Below are positions 9,131 through 18,460 of a stretch of DNA of 64,000 nucleotides, in pieces. The position numbers and the translations under genes were made by a program. A model generated the notes under the pieces. It was given only the letters and a program-made list of their open reading frames with translations. It was not told the DNA's origin and did not search any database. Source of the DNA: Nocardioides sp. PD653-B2 (GTDB lineage Bacteria > Actinomycetota > Actinomycetes > Propionibacteriales > Nocardioidaceae); the NCBI RefSeq assembly GCF_002117935.1, contig NZ_BDJE01000017.1, positions 124,001 through 188,000 on the forward strand. Reading direction: 5' to 3'. How positions within the stretch are numbered: the stretch's first letter is position 1; each line of letters begins with the position of its first letter.

Positions 9131-10360
9131 TCAGCCGGAGAAGTCCGCGCTGGCCCGCTTCGCCATCTCGAGGAACGACTGGCGGGAGGCGAGGTTCTCC
9201 TCGAGCTCCTTCACCTTCTTCTCGTTCCCCGCGGCCCGGGCCTTCTCCAGGTCGGCCTGGACGTCGGCGATGGCCGCCTCGAGCTTGGAGACCATGTCGT
9301 CGGCGCGGGCGGACTTCTCGGGGTCGGACCGCTTCCACTGGTCCTCCTCGACGCCGCGGATCTCCTGCTCGACCTTGCGGATCCGGCCCTCGAGCTCCTT
9401 CATCCGGTCGCGGGGGACCTTGCCGGCGGCGTCCCAGCGGTCGGCGATGTCGCGGAAGGCCCTCTTCGCGGCCTCGAGGTCGGTGACGGGCAGCAGCGCC
9501 TCGGCCTCGGCCAGGATCCCCTCCTTGACCTGGGCGTTGGCGGCGAACTCCTGGTCCTGCTCGGCCGCCGCCGCGTCCCGGGCGCCGAAGAACGCGTCCT
9601 GGGCCCCGCGGAAGCGCTTCCAGAGCGCCTCGTCGACCTCGCGCGGCGCCGGGCCGGCGGCCTTCCAGTCGCGCATCAGGTCGCGGTAGCGGCCCGCGGT
9701 CGGGCCCCAGTCGGTGGACCCGGCGAGCTCCTCGGCCTCGGTGGCCAGCCGCTCCTTGACGGCGCGGGCGGCGTCCCGCTTCTCGTGCTGCTCGGAGAAG
9801 TGCGACTTGCGGCGCCGGGTGTAGGCCGTGCGCGCCGTCGAGAACCGGCGCCAGAGGGCGTCGTCCGAGGCGCGGTCGATGCGGGGGAGCGCCTTCCACT
9901 CGTCGAGCAGTTCGCGCATCCGGTTGGCGCCGTTGCGCCAGTCGGAGCCCTCGGCGAGCTTCTCGGCCTCGCCGACGATCTTCTCCTTGCTGGCCTTGGA
10001 CTCCGCCGTGCGCAGCGCCCGCTCGGCCTTGCGCGCCTCGCGCTGGGTCTCGACGACCGGACCGAGCGCCTCCAGCCGGGCGGTGAGCGAGGCCAGGTCG
10101 CCGACGGCGTTGGCCTCGGCCACCTGCGTCAGGACGGTGCGGACGGAGGCGGTCGCCTCCTCCGGGGACAGCACGCCGGACTTGATCCGCTGCTCCAGCA
10201 GCTCGACCTCGAACGCGAGCGCGGCGTACCGCTCGGTGAAGAACGTCAGCGCCTCCTCGGGCGTGCCCTCCGGGTACTGGCCCACGGGACGTTCGCCGTC
10301 GGCGGTCTTCACGTAGACGGTCCCGTCGTCGTCGACTCGACCCCACTGATGACTCGTCAC
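9131..10360 (-). CDS. DUF349 domain-containing protein
   Basis: The 409-aa product is highly charged and almost entirely helical. The N-terminus T-S-H-Q-W-G-R-V-D-D-D-G-T-V-Y-V matches the usual actinobacterial form of this family. Several repeats of about 75 residues contain W-(R/K)-x-L and R-F-(S/R) motifs (for example W-K-A-L-P-R-I-D and L-W-K-R-F-R-G-A), the mark of DUF349. The C-terminus is coiled coil. The GTG is preferred over an in-frame ATG 36 bases upstream because GGAG lies seven bases before it and the family starts there. No biochemical role is established. Confidence 0.85.
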   Translation of the reverse strand: MTSHQWGRVDDDGTVYVKTADGERPVGQYPEGTPEEALTFFTERYAALAFEVELLEQRIKSGVLSPEEATASVRTVLTQVAEANAVGDLASLTARLEALGPVVETQREARKAERALRTAESKASKEKIVGEAEKLAEGSDWRNGANRMRELLDEWKALPRIDRASDDALWRRFSTARTAYTRRRKSHFSEQHEKRDAARAVKERLATEAEELAGSTDWGPTAGRYRDLMRDWKAAGPAPREVDEALWKRFRGAQDAFFGARDAAAAEQDQEFAANAQVKEGILAEAEALLPVTDLEAAKRAFRDIADRWDAAGKVPRDRMKELEGRIRKVEQEIRGVEEDQWKRSDPEKSARADDMVSKLEAAIADVQADLEKARAAGNEKKVKELEENLASRQSFLEMAKRASADFSG

Positions 10361-10423
10361 TGGTGCACTCCGCTCGATCATCGGCCTCGACCTCACCCGG
10401 TCCCCGTCGGGACGCAGGCCACC

Positions 10424-10429
10424 ATGCTA
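10424..10429 (-). promoter_or_regulatory. Possible -10 for the DUF349 gene
   Basis: On the minus strand TAGCAT (10429 to 10424) lies about 65 bases before the GTG of the DUF349 gene, inside the 148-base divergent gap. It matches TANNNT; no clear -35. Confidence 0.3.
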
Positions 10430-10496
10430 GTCAAGTCGAGGGACTCCGCTGCGCGCGCGGGCCAGCACCGATGAGACCGCCGCCCGGTCGGCTCGA

Positions 10497-10508
10497 TAGT
10501 CTGCCGGG
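10497..10508 (+). promoter_or_regulatory. Promoter -10 for the hydrolase-hisS-aspS group, probably leaderless
   Basis: TAGTCT (10497-10502) is six bases before the GTG of the metallo-hydrolase gene, the same spacing as at rel. The short gap leaves no room for a separate ribosome site. Confidence 0.5.
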
Positions 10509-11180
10509 GTGTTGATAGCCGGTTTCCCCGCGGGCCCGTGGGGCACGAACTGCTACGTGGCCGCAACGGGCCCCGGCAGCGAGTGTGTCGTCATCGACCC
10601 CGGCAAGGACGCCGCCGACGGCGTCGCCGAGGTCGTCCGCGAGCACCGGCTGAAGCCGGTCGCCGTGCTCGTGACCCACGGCCACATCGACCACATGTGG
10701 TGCGTGGCCCCGGTCGCCGGGACCTACGACGCCACCGCGTGGATCCACCCGAGCGACCGGCACCTGCTGGCCGACCCGATGGCCGGCATGTCGCGGGAGA
10801 CGAGCCAGATGCTGCTCGGCGGCGACTACCAGTTCGCCGAGCCGGACGACGTCCAGGAGCTCGCGGACCTCCAGGAGCTCGAGCTCGCCGGCCTGCGGTT
10901 CGTGGTCGACCACACGCCCGGCCACACCCAGGGCTCGGTGACCTTCCGCTCGCCGTACGCTCGCGACGACATCTCCGAGGTGATGTTCTCGGGCGACCTG
11001 CTCTTCGCGGGCTCGATCGGGCGCACCGACCTCCCCGGTGGCGACCATCCGACGATGCTGCGCAGCCTCGCCGACAAGGTGCTGCCGCTGCCCGACGACA
11101 TCGTCGTGCTCCCCGGACACGGGGAGCAGACGTCCATCGGCCGCGAGCGCGCCACCAATCCCTACCTCCAGGATCTGTGA
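10509..11180 (+). CDS. Metallo-beta-lactamase fold hydrolase (glyoxalase II-like)
   Basis: The 223-aa protein has the metal-binding motif T-H-G-H-I-D-H at residues 56-62, the second ligand region V-D-H-T-P-G-H-T-Q-G-S and the late V-L-P-G-H-G. These are the zinc ligands of glyoxalase II and related hydrolases, acting on thioesters such as S-lactoyl conjugates; the true substrate is not evident. hisS starts one base after the stop, so the two are likely co-transcribed. The same neighbour is frequent upstream of hisS in actinobacteria. Confidence 0.88.
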   Translation: MLIAGFPAGPWGTNCYVAATGPGSECVVIDPGKDAADGVAEVVREHRLKPVAVLVTHGHIDHMWCVAPVAGTYDATAWIHPSDRHLLADPMAGMSRETSQMLLGGDYQFAEPDDVQELADLQELELAGLRFVVDHTPGHTQGSVTFRSPYARDDISEVMFSGDLLFAGSIGRTDLPGGDHPTMLRSLADKVLPLPDDIVVLPGHGEQTSIGRERATNPYLQDL

Positions 11181-11181
11181 C

Positions 11182-12531
11182 ATGGCCAAGCCGACCCCGC
11201 TGAGCGGGTTCCCCGAGCTGCTGCCCGAGCAACGCTTCGTCGAGCAGCAGGTGATCGACACGCTGCGTCACACCTTCGAGCTGCACGGCTTCGCCGGGGT
11301 CGAGACCCGCGCCGTCGAACCGCTCGACCAGCTGCTCCGCAAGGGCGACACGTCCAAGGAGGTCTACCTCCTGCGCCGCCTGCACGAGGAGTCGGCCGAG
11401 GGCCACGCCGGCATCGGGCTGCACTTCGACCTCACCGTGCCCTTCGCGCGCTACGTGCTGGAGAACGCCGGCAAGCTGGAGTTCCCGTTCCGGCGCTACC
11501 AGATCCAGAAGGCCTGGCGGGGTGAGCGGCCGCAGGAGGGCCGTTTCCGCGAGTTCACCCAGGCCGACATCGACATCATCGGGCGCGACGAGCTGCCGTT
11601 CCACCACGACGTCGAGGTCACCCGCGTCATGGTCGACGCGCTGACCCGCCTCGACTTCCTGCCGGGCTTCCGGGTCCAGGTCAACAACCGCAAGCTGATC
11701 CAGGGCTTCTACGCCGGCCTGGGGGTCGACGACACCGACGAGGTGATGCGGGTCGTGGACAAGCTCGACAAGCTCCCCGTCGACAAGGTTCGCGACCTGC
11801 TCGTCGCGGAGGCGGGCCTCGAGGAGAAGACCGCCGACCAGGTGCTGTCCCTCGCCACGATCCGCGCGGCCGACGACTCCTTCGTCGAGGAGGTGCGAGC
11901 CCTCGGCGTCGAGCACGAGCTGCTCGACGAGGGCCTGACCGAGCTGGCCGAGCTGGTCAGCGCCTGCGCCGACCTGGTCACCGAGCGGGTGCGGGTCGAG
12001 GCCGACCTCTCCATCGCGCGCGGTCTCGACTACTACACCGGCACCGTCTTCGAGACCCGGCTCGACGGCTACGAGTCGATGGGGTCGATCTGCTCGGGCG
12101 GTCGCTACGACGCCCTGGCGACCGACGGCAGGACGACGTACCCGGGCGTCGGGATCTCGCTCGGCGTGAGCAGGGTCGTCGTACCGCTGCTCGCCCGCAC
12201 CGGCCTGACCGCGTCGCGCAAAGTCCCGAGCGTCGTGCTCGTGGCCGTCGTCGACGAGGAGTCGCGCGCCGAGAGCAACACGATCGCCAGCGCGCTGCGT
12301 GCGCGCGACATCCCCTGCGAGGTCGTGGCCAACGCGCAGAAGTTCGGCAAGCAGATCCGCTACGCCGAGCGGCGGGGCATCCCCTACGTGTGGTTCACCA
12401 ACGCCGACGGGGGGCACGAGATCAAGGACATCCGATCGGGGGACCAGGTGGCTGCAGACCCGGCCGCGTGGACCCCGCCCGAGCACGACCTGCGACCGCA
12501 GGTGATCAGCAACCAGGAGACAACACCGTGA
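11182..12531 (+). CDS. hisS: Histidyl-tRNA synthetase
   Basis: HisRS (449 aa) charges tRNA-His. It is a class II enzyme: motif 2 lies in [12 protein letters not shown], the histidine-specific signature is [13 protein letters not shown], and motif 3 is in [12 protein letters not shown]. The C-terminal anticodon-binding domain follows. The ATG is chosen because [13 protein letters not shown] is a standard N-terminus and it directly follows the hydrolase stop; a longer frame upstream overlaps that gene. The stop overlaps the aspS GTG. Confidence 0.95.
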   Translation: MAKPTPLSGFPELLPEQRFVEQQVIDTLRHTFELHGFAGVETRAVEPLDQLLRKGDTSKEVYLLRRLHEESAEGHAGIGLHFDLTVPFARYVLENAGKLEFPFRRYQIQKAWRGERPQEGRFREFTQADIDIIGRDELPFHHDVEVTRVMVDALTRLDFLPGFRVQVNNRKLIQGFYAGLGVDDTDEVMRVVDKLDKLPVDKVRDLLVAEAGLEEKTADQVLSLATIRAADDSFVEEVRALGVEHELLDEGLTELAELVSACADLVTERVRVEADLSIARGLDYYTGTVFETRLDGYESMGSICSGGRYDALATDGRTTYPGVGISLGVSRVVVPLLARTGLTASRKVPSVVLVAVVDEESRAESNTIASALRARDIPCEVVANAQKFGKQIRYAERRGIPYVWFTNADGGHEIKDIRSGDQVAADPAAWTPPEHDLRPQVISNQETTP

Positions 12532-14300
12532 TCCGCACCCAGGACGCCGGCGCACTGCGCGCCGAGCACGTCGGCCAGACCGTCACCCTCGCCGGTTGGG
12601 TTGCCAACCGGCGCGACCACGGCGGCGTGGCGTTCATCGACCTCCGGGAGGCCAGTGGAGTCGTCCAGGTCGTGATCCGCGACGAGGAGGTGGCGCACGC
12701 ACTGCGCGCCGAGTACTGCCTCAAGGTCACCGGAGTGGTGACCGCGCGCAAGGAGGGCAACGAGAACCCGAACCTCGAGACCGGTGCGATCGAGGTCGTC
12801 GCCAGCGACGTCGAGGTGCTCAGCGCGTCCGCGCCGCTGCCGTTCCCGATCAGTGACCACATCGACGTGGGGGAGGAGGCGCGGCTCAAGCACCGCTACC
12901 TCGACCTGCGCCGGACCGGTCCCAACCACGCCCTGCGCCTGCGCAGCAAGGTCAACAAGGCCGCGCGCGACGTCCTCGACAGCCACGACTTCGTCGAGAT
13001 CGAGACGCCGACGCTGACGCGCTCCACCCCTGAGGGCGCCCGCGACTTCCTGGTGCCCGCGCGGCTCCGGCCGGGCAGCTGGTACGCCCTGCCGCAGAGC
13101 CCGCAGCTCTTCAAGCAGCTGCTGATGGTCGCCGGCATGGAGCGCTACTTCCAGATCGCGCGCTGCTACCGCGACGAGGACTTCCGCGCCGACCGCCAGC
13201 CCGAGTTCACCCAGCTCGACATCGAGATGAGCTTCGTCGAGCAGGAGGACGTCCTGGCGGTGGCCGAGGAGATCCTGGTCGCGCTGTGGAAGCTCGTCGG
13301 GTACGACGTGCCCACGCCGCTCCCGCGGATGACCTACGCCGAGTCGATGGCCCGCTACGGCTCCGACAAGCCGGACCTGCGGATGGGCCTCGAGCTCGTC
13401 GAGTGCACCGACTACTTCAAGGACACCCCCTTCCGGGTATTCCAGGCGCCGTACGTCGGTGCCGTGGTCATGCCCGGGGGAGCGAGCCAGCCCCGCAAGC
13501 AGCTGGACGCCTGGCAGGAGTGGGCCAAGCAGCGCGGCGCCAAGGGCCTGGCCTACGTGCTGGTCCAGGAGGACGGCGAGCTCGGCGGACCGGTCGCCAA
13601 GAACCTCACCGAGGAGGAGAAGGCCGGCCTGGCCGCCCACGTCGGTGCCCAGCCGGGTGACTGCATCTTCTTCGCGGCAGGCCCGGTGAAGTCCAGCCGC
13701 GCCCTGCTCGGCGCCGCCCGCCTCGAGATCGGCCGCCGTGGTGGCCTGATCGACGAGAGCGCGTGGAGCTTCCTGTGGATCGTGGACGCTCCCTTGTTCG
13801 AGCCGGCGGCCGAGGCCACCGCCTCGGGCGACGTCGCCCTCGGCTCCAGCGCCTGGACGGCCGTGCACCACGCGTTCACGAGCCCGAAGGACCTCGACAC
13901 CTTCGACCAGGACCCGGGCAACGCCCTGGCCTGGGCCTACGACATCGTCTGCAACGGCAACGAGATCGGCGGTGGGTCGATCCGTATCCACCGCGAGGAC
14001 ATCCAGAAGCGGGTGTTCGCCGTCATGGGCATCGCCGAGGACGAGGCACAGGAGAAGTTCGGCTTCCTCCTGGACGCGTTCAAGTACGGCGCACCACCCC
14101 ACGGCGGCATCGCCTTCGGCTGGGACCGGATCGTCGCGCTGCTGGCCGGCACCGACTCGATCCGGGAGGTCATCGCGTTCCCGAAGTCGGGAGGTGGTTT
14201 CGATCCGCTCACCGCAGCTCCTGCGCCGATCACCCCCGAGCAGCGCAAGGAAGCCGGTGTGGATGCACCGGCGCCGAAGACCGTCCCGCCGGATGCCTGA
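12528..14300 (+). CDS. aspS: Aspartyl-tRNA synthetase
   Basis: AspRS (590 aa) is the bacterial-type class II enzyme. An N-terminal OB-fold anticodon domain begins [11 protein letters not shown]. The catalytic core has motif 2 around [16 protein letters not shown] and motif 3 in [10 protein letters not shown]. The bacterial GAD insertion domain (about residues 280-430) is present, matching the length. Translation is coupled to hisS through GTGA. Whether it also charges tRNA-Asn cannot be judged from the sequence alone. Confidence 0.96.
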   Translation: MIRTQDAGALRAEHVGQTVTLAGWVANRRDHGGVAFIDLREASGVVQVVIRDEEVAHALRAEYCLKVTGVVTARKEGNENPNLETGAIEVVASDVEVLSASAPLPFPISDHIDVGEEARLKHRYLDLRRTGPNHALRLRSKVNKAARDVLDSHDFVEIETPTLTRSTPEGARDFLVPARLRPGSWYALPQSPQLFKQLLMVAGMERYFQIARCYRDEDFRADRQPEFTQLDIEMSFVEQEDVLAVAEEILVALWKLVGYDVPTPLPRMTYAESMARYGSDKPDLRMGLELVECTDYFKDTPFRVFQAPYVGAVVMPGGASQPRKQLDAWQEWAKQRGAKGLAYVLVQEDGELGGPVAKNLTEEEKAGLAAHVGAQPGDCIFFAAGPVKSSRALLGAARLEIGRRGGLIDESAWSFLWIVDAPLFEPAAEATASGDVALGSSAWTAVHHAFTSPKDLDTFDQDPGNALAWAYDIVCNGNEIGGGSIRIHREDIQKRVFAVMGIAEDEAQEKFGFLLDAFKYGAPPHGGIAFGWDRIVALLAGTDSIREVIAFPKSGGGFDPLTAAPAPITPEQRKEAGVDAPAPKTVPPDA

Positions 14301-14309
14301 TCCGACGGA

Positions 14310-14344
14310 TGTAACGCTTCGGCGTCGAGATCAGATCGTTACAA
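14310..14344. promoter_or_regulatory. Inverted repeat between aspS and the peptide transporter operon
   Basis: TGTAACG (14310-14316) and CGTTACA (14338-14344) are perfect 7-base inverted arms 21 bases apart. A -10-like TAGAGT follows at 14376-14381, about 80 bases before the first transporter gene. The arms are too far apart and too AT-rich for a typical terminator here, so an operator is plausible. The remaining bases of this 161-base gap show nothing else I recognise. Confidence 0.35.
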
Positions 14345-14461
14345 GTCGAAGACCCGTTGTTGTGCCGGCGTCACATAGAGTCACTGCGGTTGCCGACCAC
14401 CGCATTCCGGCGACCCGTGTGAGGTAGCGATGCGGCACAGATCCGACCAGACAGAGGTGCC

Positions 14462-15460
14462 ATGACCGTCACTCCGGCGAACCAGCTCGAGGAACGGACT
14501 CCCGACCCGAAGGGTGCGGGACCCACCGCGATCACGAGCAACTCCCCGACGGCCCTGGCGTTCGCGCGGTTCCGCAAGGACAAGAAGTCGTGGGTGGCAC
14601 TCGTCGTCGTGGTCGTCTACATCTCGGCCGGCATCGCGGCCCCGTTCCTGGTGATGTTCGGCGTCCTCGATCCGCAGACCGCCAACCAGGACCTGCTCAA
14701 CGCCAACACGCTCCCTGCCGGAGACTTCTGGGGGATCAGCTGGACGCACCCCCTGGGTGTCGAGCCCGGCGTCGGCCGCGACGTGCTGAGCCGGATCTGG
14801 CTCGGCATCACCTACTCGCTGGCCGTCTCGCTCGCTGCCGCGTTCATCGCGGTCTTCGTCGGTGTCGCGCTCGGCATCATCGCCGGCTTCGCCGGTGGCT
14901 GGACCGACGCGATCATCGGCCGCGTCATCGACCTGGTCCTCGCCTTCCCGCAGACGCTGCTCCTGCTCGCCGCCGCGCCGGTGGGCCTGGCGATTCTCAC
15001 CGAGCAGCTCCACGTGCCCGACGGAGCGCTCGCCCAGGGCATGTTCGTCGTCCTCGTCCTCGGCCTGTTCGGCTGGACCGGCACCGCTCGCCTGATCCGC
15101 GGTCAGGTCCTGTCCCTGCGCGAGCGGGAGTTCGTCGACGCGGCGCGGCTCTTCGGCGCCAGCCGACGCCGGATCTGGTTCAAGGAGCTGCTCCCCAACC
15201 TGTGGGCCCCGGTGCTCGTCACCTTCACGCTCTACATGCCGGCCTTCATCTCGGCGGAGGCCGCGCTGGCCTACCTGGGCGTCAGCGTCCGGCCGCCGAC
15301 ACCGACCCTCGGCAATGTCCTGAAGGACTCGATCCAGTACGCCAGCGGAGACTTCCTGTACTTCTTCGCGCCGGCGTTCATGATCGCCCTCATCGTCGTC
15401 TCGTTCAACCTGCTCGGTGACGGCCTGCGTGACGCCCTCGACCCCAAGGGTGATCGCTAA
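14462..15460 (+). CDS. Peptide ABC transporter permease (DppC/OppC type)
   Basis: This 332-aa inner-membrane protein is one of the two channel subunits of a dipeptide/oligopeptide importer. A cytoplasmic N-terminus and first helix (about residues 42-68) are followed by a long external loop and five more helices. The ATPase-contact EAA loop reads E-F-V-D-A-A-R-L-F-G-A-S-R, as in DppC. The C-terminus G-D-G-L-R-D-A-L-D-P is the family hallmark. An AGAGG ribosome site precedes the ATG. Encoding the DppC-type permease first, before the binding protein, is unusual. Confidence 0.93.
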   Translation: MTVTPANQLEERTPDPKGAGPTAITSNSPTALAFARFRKDKKSWVALVVVVVYISAGIAAPFLVMFGVLDPQTANQDLLNANTLPAGDFWGISWTHPLGVEPGVGRDVLSRIWLGITYSLAVSLAAAFIAVFVGVALGIIAGFAGGWTDAIIGRVIDLVLAFPQTLLLLAAAPVGLAILTEQLHVPDGALAQGMFVVLVLGLFGWTGTARLIRGQVLSLREREFVDAARLFGASRRRIWFKELLPNLWAPVLVTFTLYMPAFISAEAALAYLGVSVRPPTPTLGNVLKDSIQYASGDFLYFFAPAFMIALIVVSFNLLGDGLRDALDPKGDR

Positions 15461-15470
15461 CCAACCAGTC

Positions 15471-15494
15471 TTCGGCGGCAACCTCGTCGCCGAA
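15471..15494 (+). terminator. Small hairpin between permease and binding-protein genes
   Basis: TTCGGCG (15471-15477) and CGCCGAA (15488-15494) form a 7-bp stem with a 10-base loop, 9 bases after the permease stop. No T-tract follows, so it may be a processing or partial termination point rather than a full terminator. Confidence 0.4.
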
Positions 15495-15539
15495 AGTGCC
15501 GCCGATTCGGCGCGACACACATTCAAGGAGAAGTAACGA

Positions 15540-17309
15540 ATGGCCAAGATGCGAAAGCGGATGGTCGCCCTCAGTGCGGTCGCAGCCATGACGGCTGCTG
15601 TCCTCGCGGCGTGCGGCGGCGGATCTGACAACCCCCCCAGTGGCGGTAGCACCGGCGATGGCGAGGCCAGCGCCAAGGGCGGCACTCTCCAGTACCTGCA
15701 GCACTTCCCGTTCGAGAGCACCGACCCCCAGCGGATCTACTACGGCGTCGAGCTGGCGAACTTCCGCCGGACGCTGTACCGCTCGCTCGTGGCGTTCCCC
15801 TTCGACAACGACCCCGACGTGGCGAACACCCCGGTCCCCGACCTCGCCACCGACACCGGCACCTCGACCGAGGGCGGCAAGGTCTGGTCCTTCACGCTGA
15901 AGGACGGGATCAAGTGGGAGGACGGCTCCGACATCACGTGTGAGGACTTCAAGTACGGCGCTTCGCGTGCGTTCGCCGACGACGTCCTGACCGGCGGCGC
16001 CGGCTTCTACATCAAGGGCTACCTCGACATCCCGGCCGACCCCAAGGGCGGCTCGATGTACAAGGGCCCGTACCGCGGCGACGGCCAGGAGCTGTTCGAC
16101 AAGGCGGTCACGTGTGATGGCAAGACCATCACCTACAACTTCAACAAGCCGTGGCCGGACTTCCCGCTCTCGGTGGCGTCGCTGATGGCGACCGACCCCT
16201 ACAAGGAGTCGATCGACAAGGGTGACCGCTCCAAGTGGGTCGTCATGTCCAACGGCCCGTACAAGGTCGACGGCGGCACCTGGGACGTCAACAAGGGCGC
16301 GACGTTCGTTCGCAACGAGAACTACGACCCCGCGACCGACAGCCCGGACCTGCTCCGCCAGGCCAACCCGGACCAGATCAACTACGAGCTCTACACGGCG
16401 CCGGAGCCGATCCTGGACCGCCTCGTGGCCGACGCCGGCGACGACAAGAACGCCGTGACCGCCGCTCGGATCCCCCCGGCGTACTTCAGCCAGATCGAGG
16501 GCCCGGTCGCGGACCGCACCGCGACCGTCGAGTCGCCGTACACCAACTACCTGGTGCCGAACCAGAAGACGCTGACGGACCCGAAGGTCCGCCAGGCTCT
16601 GGCCATCGCGACCAACGTGGACGGCTACATCAAGGCCGAGGGTGGCGAGAAGGCCGGCGTCCCTGCCGAGTCGATCATCAACCCGGGCCTGCCGGGCTAC
16701 ACCGAGCAGGAGATGTTCTCCGGCTCGAACGAGGGTGACCCCGACGCCGCGAAGGCGCTCCTCGAGGAGGCCGGCGTCGACCTGCCGTACCCGATCAAGT
16801 ACACCTACGGTCAGTCCGAGACCCAGGACAAGACCGCGGCCATCCTCAAGGAAGGCTGGGAGAAGGCCGGTTTCCAGGTCACCCTGGACCCGCTGGCCGA
16901 CACGTACTACGACGTCATCAACCAGCCCGACAAGGACAGCGATGTCGTCTGGGCCGGCTGGGGTGCTGACTGGCCGTCGGCGATGACGGTCCTGCCGCCG
17001 CTGTTCGACAGCCGCCAGAACTTCGCCACCGACGCCAACGGCAACGTGACGAACCTGGGCCAGGACTACGGCTACTACCAGAGCGATGAATTCGAGAGCC
17101 TCGTCGACCAGGCCGCCACGGCGCCCGACATCGACACCCAGAACGACCTGCTCACCCAGGCCGACACGGTGCTCGCGAACGACGTCGCGTACATCCCGCT
17201 GGACACCAGCACGTTCTACTGGCTCTACGGCTCGGGCATCACCAACTTCATGACCGATGCCGCCTCGTCGTCGTACCCGGACCTCGGTCCGATCGGCGTC
17301 ACTCAGTGA
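15540..17309 (+). CDS. Peptide ABC transporter substrate-binding lipoprotein
   Basis: The 589-aa product is an extracytoplasmic solute-binding protein of family 5. The signal peptide ends in the lipobox L-A-A-C with Cys25 as the expected lipidated residue, followed by a Gly/Ser linker. The mature region has the family 5 layout, including S-F-T-L-K-D-G-I-K-W-E-D-G (the hallmark near the N-terminus) and K-V-R-Q-A-L-A-I-A-T-N-V-D. An AAGGAG ribosome site nine bases upstream supports the ATG. The likely ligands are peptides, given the DppD/F-type ATPases downstream, but the specificity is unknown. Confidence 0.94.
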   Translation: MAKMRKRMVALSAVAAMTAAVLAACGGGSDNPPSGGSTGDGEASAKGGTLQYLQHFPFESTDPQRIYYGVELANFRRTLYRSLVAFPFDNDPDVANTPVPDLATDTGTSTEGGKVWSFTLKDGIKWEDGSDITCEDFKYGASRAFADDVLTGGAGFYIKGYLDIPADPKGGSMYKGPYRGDGQELFDKAVTCDGKTITYNFNKPWPDFPLSVASLMATDPYKESIDKGDRSKWVVMSNGPYKVDGGTWDVNKGATFVRNENYDPATDSPDLLRQANPDQINYELYTAPEPILDRLVADAGDDKNAVTAARIPPAYFSQIEGPVADRTATVESPYTNYLVPNQKTLTDPKVRQALAIATNVDGYIKAEGGEKAGVPAESIINPGLPGYTEQEMFSGSNEGDPDAAKALLEEAGVDLPYPIKYTYGQSETQDKTAAILKEGWEKAGFQVTLDPLADTYYDVINQPDKDSDVVWAGWGADWPSAMTVLPPLFDSRQNFATDANGNVTNLGQDYGYYQSDEFESLVDQAATAPDIDTQNDLLTQADTVLANDVAYIPLDTSTFYWLYGSGITNFMTDAASSSYPDLGPIGVTQ

Positions 17310-17313
17310 TCAA

Positions 17314-17343
17314 CTGCTAGACCTGGTTCACCAGACCTAGCAG
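17314..17343 (+). terminator. First of two stacked hairpins after the binding-protein gene
   Basis: CTGCTAG (17314-17320) pairs with CTAGCAG (17337-17343); inside, two mismatches are followed by CTGG/CCAG around a TTCA loop. It begins five bases after the binding-protein stop. Confidence 0.5.
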
Positions 17344-17377
17344 GGGTGGGAGTCCGGTTCGCCGGGCTCCCACCCCT
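17342..17377 (+). terminator. Second, strong hairpin before the DppB-type permease
   Basis: AGGGGTGGGAG (17342-17352) and CTCCCACCCCT (17367-17377) form a perfect 11-bp stem, extended inside by CCGG/CCGG around a TTCG tetraloop. No T-run follows. Such a structure between a binding-protein gene and its permease typically stabilises the upstream message or stops most transcription, making more binding protein than channel. Confidence 0.65.
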
Positions 17378-17424
17378 CCACCGGGCCTCGCGCCCAAACC
17401 CCCGACCAGAAGGCAGAACCGGCC

Positions 17425-18441
17425 TTGCTTGCCTATCTCGTGCGCCGAGCGATCATCGGCATCATCCTGCTGCTCGCTCTGAGTCTCCTGACGTTCGTCC
17501 TCTTCTTCTCCTCCGGCGTCGACGTCACCCGGTTCGCGTGCGGCAAGAACTGCACGCCCGAGAAGCGCGCCACCACCGAGAAGGCGCTCGGTTACGACAA
17601 GCCGACCGTCGTCCAGTGGACCGACTTCCTCCAGGGTGTCGTGGTCGGCCGCGACTACCCGGACGACCCGGAGCTGCAGCGGGAGTCGCCCGAGATCGTC
17701 ACGCACTGCCCGGCGCCCTGCTTCGGCTTCTCGCAGGTCAACGCCAAGACCGTCAACTCCCTGATCGCCGAGGCGGCGCCCGTCTCGATCTCGCTGGCGA
17801 TGGTGGCGGTGTTCCTCTGGGTCCTCTTCGGAGTCTTGTTCGGGCTGATAGCCGCGGTGAGGAAGGGGACCTGGATCGACCGCGGCATCGTCGGTGCCAC
17901 CCTGGTCGTCTATGCGTTCCCCACGTTCTTCATCGGGATCTTCCTGCTCAAGTACGTCGCCATCAAGTGGCAGCTGCTGCCGTTCCCGCAGTACGTCACG
18001 ATCGCCGACGGCGGCGTGGGGGAGTGGTTCGTCAACCTGCTCCTCCCCGCGACGACGCTCGCCCTCTTCTACCTGGCCGGCTACGTCCGGATCACGCGAG
18101 CCTTCGTGCTCGAGTCACTCTCGGAGGACTACATCCGGACCGCTACGGCCAAGGGCCTGGCGCCACGCAAGGTGCTCTTCAAGCATGCGCTGCGCGCCGC
18201 CCTCACCCCGCTGGTCACGATGATCGGTCTCGACCTCGCGAGCCTGCTCGGTGGAGCGATCATCACCGAGACGGTCTTCAGCTACCACGGCCTGGGTGCG
18301 TTGGCGCTGCGCGCTAACGTCTCGTACGACCTGCCCGTGCTGATCGGCCTGCTGCTCCTGGCCGGCGCGTTCGTGATCCTGGCCAACATCGTCGTGGATG
18401 TGCTCTACGCCTACATCGACCCACGCGTCCGGCTGGACTGA
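17425..18441 (+). CDS. Peptide ABC transporter permease (DppB/OppB type)
   Basis: The 338-aa membrane protein starts M-L-A-Y-L-V-R-R-A-I, the standard DppB N-terminus, from a TTG codon. The first helix (about residues 9-33) is followed by a longer than usual external segment (about 34-110) containing four Cys, then five helices. The EAA loop is D-Y-I-R-T-A-T-A-K-G-L-A, characteristic of DppB. The C-terminus ends Y-A-Y-I-D-P-R-V-R-L. It follows two hairpins and a 115-base gap. Confidence 0.92.
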   Translation: MLAYLVRRAIIGIILLLALSLLTFVLFFSSGVDVTRFACGKNCTPEKRATTEKALGYDKPTVVQWTDFLQGVVVGRDYPDDPELQRESPEIVTHCPAPCFGFSQVNAKTVNSLIAEAAPVSISLAMVAVFLWVLFGVLFGLIAAVRKGTWIDRGIVGATLVVYAFPTFFIGIFLLKYVAIKWQLLPFPQYVTIADGGVGEWFVNLLLPATTLALFYLAGYVRITRAFVLESLSEDYIRTATAKGLAPRKVLFKHALRAALTPLVTMIGLDLASLLGGAIITETVFSYHGLGALALRANVSYDLPVLIGLLLLAGAFVILANIVVDVLYAYIDPRVRLD

Positions 18442-18460
18442 GCGGACTAGGAAGCCCCTG

